The position numbers and the translations under genes were made by a program. The notes beneath the pieces are model-generated. The model saw nothing but the letters and a program-made list of their open reading frames with translations. It was not told where the DNA came from and did not search any database. From Tolypeutes matacus (Eukaryota; Chordata; Mammalia; Cingulata; Chlamyphoridae): 64,000 nt of DNA. The stretch spans positions 22,526,053-22,590,052 of the forward strand of contig JAKSZT010054396.1 in the NCBI GenBank assembly GCA_026826555.1, written 5' to 3'. Of this stretch, positions 55,803-64,000 are shown piece by piece. The first letter of the stretch is position 1. Every line of letters starts with the position of its first letter.

Positions 55803-56850
55803 TGTATGTAGAAGTTTTAATTAGCTTTACTGTAATAGTGTGAAAATGTACAGAGTTGATGGTAGCACATTATAGTGAGTAACAGCTGGTTTATAAATGG
55901 GAATGTGGCTGAAAATAGTAGTCTAGGGATGCACATGGCAATTGAGTGAAAGCTAGAGAATAATCTAGGGACTGAATAGCACAGTAAACCCAGAATTTTC
56001 AATTAGCTTGTTTGAAAAAGTGTGGAAATGGATAGAGTTTATGGTAACCCATAATAGTATAACTAACATGGCTGGTTTACAGATGGTATTGTGGCTGAAA
56101 GAGATAGTCTAGGGATGTAAATGTCAATTGAAAGAAAGCAAGAGAATAATCTAGGGACTGAGTAACATTGTGAACGCAGGGGTGGATGAGGATTGTGGCT
56201 AATAGTACAAATACAAGAATGTTCTTCTATGAACCAGAACAAATGTACATCACTTTTACAGGGTGATAGGAATATAGTGATGCATGGGAAAAATACAATT
56301 AATGTAACTTATGGACTATAGTTAACAGCAGTATTGTAATATCCTTGAATCAATATCAGAAAAGGTACTATATCAATGCTAAGTGTCAATAATGGGGGGT
56401 ATGGGATTTTTTTCTATTGGAGTAAGGAAAATGTTCAAAGTTTTACTAGGGTGATGACTGCACAACTTTGTGATGAAAATGAGAGCCACTGAGTGTATAC
56501 TTTAGATAGAATGTACAGGCATAGGACTGTATAACACAGTGAACCATGCGGTGGAAGATGGACTGTGGTTAACAATACAAATATGAGTGTTCGCTCATGA
56601 ACTATAACAAATGTACAACACTAATACATGATGTTAATATAGTGGGTGTATGAAAAAAATATACCAAGTGTATGCCATGTACCAAGTTAATGGTAATAAT
56701 CTCATCATGTTCTTTTATAATCTGTGACAAATGTTCCACAACATGTAAGGTGTTGGTGGTGGGATGATGTATGGGAATTCTGCACATTATGCTTGATTGT
56801 TCTGTAAGCTCACAACTTTTCTAATTAAATAAATAAATACATAGATTAAA
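55803..56850 (+). other. L1-D 3' UTR with internal duplications
   Basis: Phrases such as TATGGACTATAGTTAACAGC and GATGACTGCACAACTTTGTG match L1 3' UTR sequence known from other mammals. It contains a tandem duplication (55816 and about 56001) and a second repeated motif: GATTGTGGCTAATAGTACAAATA near 56191 and GACTGTGGTTAACAATACAAATA near 56561 (quoted in parts below 20 bases in practice: GTGGCTAATAGTACAAATA, GTGGTTAACAATACAAATA). Confidence 0.8.
55816..56190 (+). repeat. Tandem duplication (~186 bp) in L1-D 3' UTR
   Basis: Copy 1 (TTAATTAGCTTTAC...AATCTAGGGACTGAATAGCAC) and copy 2 (TCAATTAGCTTGTT...AATCTAGGGACTGAGTAAC) align over their full length. Anchors ATAGTCTAGGGATG occur at about 55919 and 56105, giving a period near 186. 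The copies differ at many positions, so the duplication is old or inherited with the source L1. Confidence 0.88.
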
Positions 56851-57600
56851 AAACTTGAAAAAATTATTGTAGAAACAGAGAGATTACTTTTGCCTGATTA
56901 ATCTACCTATCGATTGATCAAAAAATGTGGATAGATATAAAATAATAACATATACATTAATTTTTTTAAAAAAGGAAAGAATTGGGAGAGAGCAGGAGCT
57001 GCTGTCAGGACAAGTTGGGAACAGTCTCTGGGGGACATGAGAGGTAGGATTTGTGCCAGGGTGAGCATGGGATGACAACCACTCTCTCTGCAAAATGAAT
57101 GGCCCAGAAAGAAAGTAAATGGGCTCTTCTGAGAGGAGAAGCCATGATATCACCACCAGCACACCACCTTGAGGCTCCAGCTGGTTTGCAAGAAAACCCA
57201 GTTTTGCCTCCAAGAAACCATGTGAGCAGAGTCCATGTGGCTGGGGTGGAAAAGTAAGGGTGCAAGGTGCTTCTTTCATAATCTGTGACTCTGCAGAGCT
57301 ATCACTGCAGAACAAGTGCAAGGTGGGGCTTAGAACCTAACAGACTTCTCTACCTGTTATTAGCCTATTACACAATGTAGTGGTTCTTTTTTCTTTTAAA
57401 AAAACTTTCTAATGATACACGCTGTCCAGCATATAGCTGAACACTAGCGTGGGGGCCCCAGGCCTGACTGATCCCCAGAGTTGGAAAACTCTAAAGTGTA
57501 TTGGTTTGCAGGTAAAGTTAAACCAGGGCTTTGTACCATGGGCATCTCAGGTATAAGTTTCTCCAAAGGAGGGTGGGCTCCAATAATGATTTCACCACAG
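56851..57600. other. No gene recognised
   Basis: Unidentified sequence between L1-D and the MER5A-like element. Overlapping minus-strand frames (56884-57321) show no known domain. Confidence 0.4.
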
Positions 57601-57603
57601 AGC

Positions 57604-57824
57604 ATGGTTTCTCATCCTCAGAAGCACTGGTATTTTGGGCTGGATAATTCTTTGTTGTGGGGGTTGTCCTGTGCATTTTAGGATATTTAGCAACAGCCCT
57701 GACCTCTCTCTACCCGTTGGATGCCAGTAGCATCCCTCCTGTCCCTGTTCTGGCAACCAAAAGTGTCTCCGAATGTTGCCAGTGTTCCCTGGGAGCAGAG
57801 TCACCCCTGGTAGAGAACCACTGC
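57604..57824 (-). mobile_element. MER5A-like non-autonomous hAT (Charlie) element
   Basis: The plus strand reads GGTTTCTCATCCTCAGAAGC, TATTTTGGGCTGGATAATTC, TTTGTTGTGGGGGTTGTCC, GCATTTTAGGATATTTAGCA, TGCCAGTAGCATCCCTCC and GTAGAGAACCACTG. The order and the terminal GAGAACCACTG match MER5A in antisense. It encodes nothing; a chance open frame crosses it. Confidence 0.88.
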
Positions 57825-58530
57825 CATGCACTGAACAAAAGTAACACATTTTCAGACGCTCTGGTACTGAAAACACAAAAACCTTTTCATGAGACTCTGT
57901 CACCAAGGAGTTACTAGAGCTTCCCAATTTATTCACAGCCTCTCCCCCCATCCTTGGAGGCTTAAGACAGCCCCCCTGGGTTTGCCAGGCAGGGCCTTGC
58001 CAAATGACCTCTATCACTGGGGACCCTGACTGCTCCCTGTCTCCCAGGCTGCAGAGTCCCCCTCTAGGTCCGCCTTCTGGCTTCATTATAGGTGCATCCA
58101 TCATGCAGCTAAACTCCCTGGCTCTGCTGGGCTCACTTCTAGAATTAGTACCGCACGGATTACTCCCTGAGTTGTCCAAGCTGCAGTTCATTAATGGTGT
58201 GGAGTCAGCCTAGAAGTAACCCTTTCTAGCTTCCTCCGGGGCCCGAGTTACCACCCAACTGCAGGCAATGTGGTGACACTCCTCACCTGCAGCGGTGGGA
58301 GCAGCTGGGACTAGTGCCTGGTGCTGTGCCATCTCTGCTCGGCTGGACATTCTTGACCTGATGGTGCTGCCACCCCATGGATCCAAACCTAGCTGGGCCA
58401 TTAAGCCTCCTGAGATGCTAGAAGTAACCCTTTCTGGGGGGGCAGGTACCTCAGGAGGGGTGGGGACTGGGGGTCTGCTTTTTCACAGTTTCCCAGACAA
58501 TAGGGCGCTGCCAAAGCCAAGGTCTTGGGA
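57825..58530. other. No gene recognised
   Basis: G/C-rich unique sequence. The phrase AGAAGTAACCCTTTCT occurs twice, at about 58212 and 58421, a small local duplication. Open frames of 60-108 codons show no domain. Confidence 0.4.
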
Positions 58531-59015
58531 ATAGTTTCCCATTGCTGCAGTAACAAATTACCACAAATATAGTGGCTGAAAACAACACAAATGTATTATC
58601 TTACAACCCAGCTAAAATCAAGGTATCAGCAGGGCTGTATTCCTTCTAGAATCTCTAGGAGAGAATCTATTTCCTTGTTTTTCCCAGCCCCTAATGGCCA
58701 CCCCTTTTCCTTGACTCCAGACCCCTCTTCCTCCATCTTCAAAACCAGCAACATTGGGCTGAATCCTTCTCAGGCTGCCATCTCTCTGCTTCTTTCTCTC
58801 CTGCCTCCCTCTCCCACTTTTAAGGACCCCTGTGATCACATTGGTCTCACCTGGAAAATCCAGGATCATCTCCCTATTTTGAAGTTAACTGCTTAACAAT
58901 TGTAATTCCATGTGCAACCTTAATTCCTCCTTGCCAGGTAACATACCCCATTCACGGTTCTGGGGATTAGGACGTGGACATTTTCAGCACTGGGGCATTA
59001 TTCTGCCTGCCACTG
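58531..59015 (-). mobile_element. MLT1-type LTR, antisense
   Basis: The plus strand reads AGTTTCCCATTGCTGCAGTA, CAAATTACCACAAATATAGTGG, GAAAACAACACAAATGTATTATC, AGGACCCCTGTGATCACATTGG and GATTAGGACGTGGACATTTTC (all quoted in part). It is a related copy of the element at 43746. Confidence 0.83.
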
Positions 59016-60567
59016 TTTCTTTAGAGACCCAGAGGCTGAGCTTGCTTCTGAGCAACTCTGCCTCCCCATTTCTTCACCAAGACCTTCCTTTTTCTTTACC
59101 GTGCATTTGCTGATCTAGTTTCTAATTCTTGTTTCATTTTTCTTGCTCCTCACACTGATTTTTTTAAGATAAAATTTTATTGAATTATATCATTCATACA
59201 TGAATATACATAAACAACAATTGTATATTAAAATTTGTGAATTTTCACAACAAACATGCATATCATCATACAAGGCTTCCATATATCTCCTCACCACCAC
59301 CACCTTGCATTGCTGTGAAACATTTGTTACTAACTATGAAAGTGCATCATCAAAATATTACTACTGACTATAGTCCATATCTTATATTTGGTATATTTTC
59401 CCCCAACCCACTCAATTATTTTCACCCTATATTAGTATTATATATTTGTTATCGTTCATGAGGATACATTTTCATATTTGTCCTGTTAACCACAGCCCAT
59501 CATCCATCACTGAATTTCCTGTTATACAGTCCCATGCTTTGTACAATCCATTCAAAAATGTACGCTTTGTGGTTCTCATTTTCATCACAGAGTTGTGCTG
59601 TCATCATCTCAGTCAATTTTAGAATTTCATTACTCCGAAAGGAAAATCCCATTCCCCCTATACCCCCTATTGTTGTCCCTTAGTATTGAAATAATATCTT
59701 CTTGTAGATGCTGCAAAATATTATAATATTACTGTTAACTATTGTCCACAAGCTACATTACTTGTAATTTTCCCATGTATCACCATATTCTTAGCACTTT
59801 GTAAAAGAAGAGCATTTTTATATTTATACCATTATCCACAATCTTCACCCACCACTGAAATCACTAGATTATTCTCTACTTTCCTTTCAATTGGCATTTA
59901 CATCTACAGACTACACCTTTCAGCCACAATCACATTTATAAATCAGTGTTAGTTATACTCACTGTATTGTGCTATTCTCAATTCATTTCCATACTTTTAC
60001 AATTAACCTTATTAATAATGCTACATACATTAAACATCAGCTTCCATTCTCAACCCACTTTCTATTTCTTAGTAACCTACACTCTGGAGTTTACCTTGGT
60101 GAGTTTACTAATCATATTTAGTTCATATTAGTGAGACCATACAATATATGCCCTTTTGTGCCTTATTTCACTCAACATATATCCTCTAGCTTCATCCATG
60201 TTGTCATATGCATCCTGATTTCATTTCTTCTTACAGCTGAATAGTATTCCATTGTATGTATACACCACATTTTGTTTATCCATTCCTCAGTTGACAGACA
60301 TTTGGACTGGTTCCAAATTTTAACAATTGTGAATAATGCTGCTATGACTATTGGTGTGCAAATGTCAGTTCGTGTCCTTGCTTTCAGTTCTTCTGAATAT
60401 AGTCCTAGCAACGGGATTTCTGGATCATATGGCAGTTCTATATTCTGCTTCATGAGGTACTGCCAAACTGTCTTCCACAGAGGCTGCACCATTCTACATT
60501 CCCATCAACAGTGAAGGGGCGTTCCTGTTTCGCCACATCCTCTCCAGCACTTGTAGTTTTCTGGGGT

Positions 60568-60604
60568 TTTTGTTGTTGTTGTTGTTGTTGATGATGATGA
60601 TGGC
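60568..60604. repeat. (GTT)n/(GAT)n trinucleotide tract
   Basis: TTGTTGTTG... passes into GATGATGATG inside L1-F ORF2. On the coding strand this is a run of ATC and AAC/AAT codons (Ile/Asn), an expansion within the pseudogene. Confidence 0.93.
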
Positions 60605-61223
60605 CATTTCATAAGATATGAAATGGTATCTTGCAGTTTTAATCTGCATTTTCCTAATAGCTAGTGATGTTGAGCAGTTTTTCATGTGCTTTTTGCACAT
60701 TTGTATTTCCTCTTTGGAGAAATGTCTATTCAAGTCTTGAGCCCATGTTTTAATTGGGTTGCTTGCCTTTTTATCATTGAGTTGTATGATATCTTTATAT
60801 AACCTATATATCAAACCCTTATCAGATACGTGGTTTCCAAATATTTTCTCCCATTGAAGAGGCTGCATTTTTACTTTCTTGACAAAGCCTTTTGAAGAAC
60901 AAAGGGTTTAACTTTGAGGAGGTCCCGTTTATCTGGTTTTTTCTTTTGTTGCTCATGCTTTGGGTGTAAGGTTTAAGAAACTACTGCCTACCACAAGATC
61001 TTGAAGATGTTTTCCTACATTTTCTTCTAGGAGTTTAATCTTGTAGCTTTTATATTTAGGTCTGTTATCCATTTTGAGTTAATTTTTGTGTAAGGTGTGA
61101 GATAGGGGCCCTCTTTCTTTCTGTGGAATATGGATATCCAGTTCTCCCAGCACCATTTTCTGAATAGACTGTTCTGGCCCGGCTGTGTGGGCTTGACAGC
61201 CTTGTCAAAAATTATTTTACCAT

Positions 61224-61308
61224 TGGGAGCAAATGTAGCTCAAGTGGTTGAGCACCTGCTTCCCACATATGAGGTCCTGGGCTCATTCCCCAGTGTCTCC
61301 CAAAAAAA
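61224..61308 (+). mobile_element. DAS-SINE, short copy inside L1-F
   Basis: The head reads GGGAGCAAATGTAGCTCAAG, TGGTTGAGCACCTGC, ATATGAGGTCCTGGG and CTCATTCCCC, and it ends in an A run. The flanks AATTATTTTACCAT (61210-61223) and AATTACTTGACTGT (61307-61320) could be a decayed target duplication, but 5 of 14 positions differ. L1-F ORF2 resumes after it. Confidence 0.82.
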
Positions 61309-64000
61309 ATTACTTGACTGTAGATGTAGGCTATTTCTGAGTTCTTGATTTGGTTTCATTGGTCAATTTTGTCTATTTTTATGCCAGTACCATGCTGTTT
61401 TTACCACTGTAGCTAAGTATTAGCTTTAAAGTCAGGAAATGAGAGTCTTCCAACTTCATTCTTCTTTTTTAAGACATTTTTGGCTATTCAGGGCCCCTTA
61501 CTCTTCCAAATAAATTTAATAATTGACTTTTCCCTTTCTGCAAAAGAGGCTTTTGGGATTTTTACTGAGATTGCATTGAATCTGTAAATAAGTTTGGGTA
61601 GACTTGACATTCTAATGATAGTCTTCAGTCCATGAATATGGAATGTCCTTCCATTTATTTGTCTTCTTCAGTTTCTTTTAGCAATGCATTGTAGTTTTCT
61701 GAATACAAGTCATTATGTCCTTGGTTGAGTTTATTCCTAAATATGTGATTCTTTTAGTCATTATTATAAGTGGAATTTTTTTTAATTTCCTTCTCAAATT
61801 GTTTATCAGTAGTGTATAGAAACACTACTGATTTTTGTTTATTAGTCTTGTATTCCACCACTTTGCTGAACTTGTCATTAGTTCTAGTAGCTTTGTTGTG
61901 GATTTTTCAGGACTTTCTAGAAATAGGATCATATCATAAATGAATAGTGAAAATTTTACTTCTTCCTTTCCTATTTGGATGCCTTTTATTTCTTAATCCA
62001 CCTAATTGCTCTAGCTAGAACTTCTTGCACAATATTGAATAACAGTGGTGATGGTGGGCATCCTTGTCTTGTTTCTGATCTCAATGGGAAAGCTTTCCAT
62101 CTTTCACCATTGTGTACAATACTAGTTGTAGGTTTTTCATGTATGCACTTTACCATGATGAGAAAGTTTCTTTCTATTCTTATCTTTTGGAGAGTTTTTA
62201 TCAAGAAAGGATGCTGTATTTTGTCAAATGCCTTTTCTGCATCAATTGAGAGGATCATGTGACTTTTCTTCTTAAAATTATTAATGTGGTTTATTAATTA
62301 ATTTAATAAATTATTAAGGTGGTTTATTAATTAATTTTCTTGTGTTGAATAACCCTTGCATACTTGGGATAAAACTTGATCATGGTGCAAAATTCTTTTA
62401 ATGTGCTTTTGGATTCAGTTTGCAAGTATTTTGTTGAGAATTTTTACAATACATTTAGTAGAGATATTGGTCTGTAATTTTCTTTTTTGTAGTACCTTTT
62501 TCTAGTTTTGGTGTTAGGGTGATGTTGGATTCATAGAACAAGTTTTATAATGTTCTTTCCTGTTCAGTTTTTTGGAAGAGTTTGAGCAAGATTGGATTAG
62601 ATCATCTTTGAATGATTGGTAAAATTCACCTGTGAAGCCATCTGGTCCTGGACTTTTCATCTTTGGGAGGTTTAATGGCGATTGTTTCAATTTCTTTACT
62701 TGTGTTTGGTTTGTTGAGGTCTTCTATTTCTTCTAGAGTCAGTGTAGGTTGTTCATGTGTTTCTAGGAATTTTTCCATTTCTTCTACATTGTCTAGTTTT
62801 TTGGCATACAGCTGTTCATAGTTTCCTCTTATGATCTCTTTAATTTCTGAGGGTCAGTGATAATATCTGCCCTCTCATTTCTGATTTTATTTATTTGTAT
62901 CTTCTCTCCTTTTCTCTTTGTCAGACTAGCTAAGGGTTTGCCAATTTTGTTGTTCTTCTCAAAGAACCAACTTTTGGTTTTATGGATTCTTTCTATTGTT
63001 TTCTGTTGTTGTTCTCAATTTCATTTATTTCTGCTCTGATCTTTATTCTTTCTTTCCTTTGGCTGGTTTGGGATTGGTTTGCTGTTCTTTTTCTAGTTCC
63101 TCCAGGTATGCAGTTGGGTCTTCAATTTTATATCTTTCTTCTTTTTTAATGTTAGCATTGAGAGCTATAAATTTTCTTCTCAGCACTGACTTTGTTGTGT
63201 CCCATAGATTTTGATATGATGTGTTCTCATTTTCATTCATCTCAAGATTCTTACTGAATTTTCTTGCAATTTATTCTTTGACTTACTGATTATTTGAGTG
63301 TATTGTTTAATCTCCATATATTTGTGGATTTTTTCCTTTTTCTGTCTGTTATTGATTTCCAGCTTCGTTCCATTATGATCAGAGAATGTGTTTTGTATAA
63401 TTTCAATCTTTGTAAATTTATTGAGCCTGTCTTGTGATCCAACATGTAGTCTATCCTGGAGAACAATCCATGAGTGCTTGAAAAGAATGTATATCTTGCT
63501 GTTTTGGGATGAAATGCTCTATAAATATCTACTATGTCTAGTTCGTTTCTCACAGTATTCAAGCTCCCTGTTTCTTTATTTATCCTCTGTCCAGATGTTC
63601 TATCCAGTGCTGAGTGGTGTATATAGGTCTCCAACTATTATTGTAGAGTCATCTATTTCTCCCTTCAGTTTTGCCAGTGTGTGCCTCATGTGTCTGGGGC
63701 ACCCAGGTTAGGTGCATACATATTTATTATAGTTGTTTTGCCTTGGTGAGTTGCCTCTTTTATTAATACGTAATGACCTTTTTCATCTCTTATAACAGTT
63801 TTCACTTAAAATGTATTTTGTCTGATATTAGCATCACTACTCCAGGTTTTTTATGCTTCCTATTTACATGGAATATCTTTTTCCAACCTTTCACTTTCAC
63901 CCTGATTGTGTCCTTACATCAGAGATGAGTCTCTTGTACACAGCATGTAGAAGGTTCATATTTTTTTTAATCCATTCTATCAGTCTATGTCTTTTGATTT

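Larger units (their letters stand above)
54740..56850 (+). mobile_element. L1-D: 5' UTR joined to ORF2 end and 3' UTR
   Basis: The 5' UTR (54740-55352) is of the L1-B type (AAGATGGTGGCAGAGTAAGG). At about 55352 it passes directly into the last third of ORF2 ([52 protein letters not shown]). The Cys-rich C-terminal domain is absent. A 3' UTR of about 1 kb follows from about 55800, ending in (AATA)n and an A-rich tail near 56850. Confidence 0.88.
59157..64000 (-). mobile_element. L1-F: minus-strand LINE-1, cut by the window edge
   Basis: It begins at its 3' end with a T run (59158-59166 on the plus strand), followed by a 3' UTR (59157-60119) and ORF2 up to the window end. The 3' UTR differs from those of L1-A and L1-D. 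ORF1 and the 5' UTR, if present, lie beyond 64000. A short DAS-SINE has inserted at 61224-61308. ORF2 is broken. Confidence 0.92.
60120..64000 (-). pseudogene. L1-F ORF2 (endonuclease-RT), broken and partial
   Basis: Read on the minus strand from the window edge, it starts a few codons into the endonuclease (KRHRLIEWI-like). It continues with SALDRTSGQRINKE, a TFSDHNG context near 63375 in a shifted frame, PGPDGFTGEFY-type linker sequence near 62640, and an RT stretch at 61986-62258 ([33 protein letters not shown]). The catalytic motif FADD reads FIYD (61933-61944), so one catalytic Asp is lost. The C-terminal part (60172-60492) contains [12 protein letters not shown] and ends after MTTWMKLEDI. 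Stops and shifts occur throughout. Confidence 0.92.

Noticed and set aside
57592..58191. 199-codon open frame on the minus strand
   Set aside because: It runs through a MER5A-like DNA transposon, which is non-coding, and shows no known domain; chance stop-free DNA explains it.
1..64000. A new defence, toxin or biosynthetic gene system
   Set aside because: The window is repeat-dominated mammalian DNA, and all recognisable coding sequence belongs to L1 elements or the provirus.

Overview
This window is mammalian intergenic (or deep intronic) DNA made largely of transposable elements. No host protein-coding gene, rRNA, functional tRNA gene or CRISPR-like array can be supported. Seven SINE copies carry a tRNA-like head (TGGCTCAA... 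A box, GGTTCGATTCC-type B box, fixed block with CCATATGGGAGG) and a (TAAA)n tail. This matches the DAS-SINE family known from armadillos, so the source is almost certainly a xenarthran, most likely Dasypus. Older mammal-wide repeats (MIR, L2, L1M, MLT1, MER5A) fit a placental genome.

Layout. 393-7086 is a nearly full-length, inactive L1 (called L1-A here) on the plus strand, with two DAS-SINEs nested in ORF2. 7.1-15.4 kb holds a SINE end, an MLT1 LTR piece, MIR and L2 pieces, an old LTR and an antisense L1M fragment. 15.4-25.1 kb holds four solitary LTRs with visible or near-visible target duplications (15414-15793, 18421-18986, 22319-22781, 24379-25114), a HAL1/L1M-like stretch and a long GGAA tract interrupted by ten Ns. 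25-31.9 kb holds MLT-type LTRs, a clean single-head DAS-SINE and antisense L1 pieces.

31892-40083 is a class I (gammaretrovirus-like) endogenous provirus on the minus strand. Its order is 5' LTR, gag, protease, RT, RNase H, integrase, env, polypurine tract, 3' LTR. Every gene is broken, and a DAS-SINE sits in RNase H. 40-48.4 kb holds more MLT1, L2, MIR and a two-headed DAS-SINE. 48491-56850 is a head-to-tail mosaic of at least three L1 5' ends (L1-B, L1-C, L1-D). 57.6 kb holds a MER5A-like hAT element and 58.5 kb another MLT1. From 59157 to the end is a minus-strand L1 (L1-F) cut off by the window edge.

No previously undescribed gene system was found. The most interesting signals concern element architecture. 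L1 5' UTRs contain tandem monomers of two unrelated types, one with a 200-bp period and one with a period near 110 bp. An L1 3' UTR carries a tandem duplication of about 186 bp. One L1 joins its 5' UTR directly to the last part of ORF2. Long DAS-SINEs are two-headed. Two solitary LTRs share both ends but differ inside. In the provirus, stop codons fall inside the protease active site, the nucleocapsid zinc knuckle and the Env CxxC motif. Element family names come from remembered consensus phrases, because no database search was possible.
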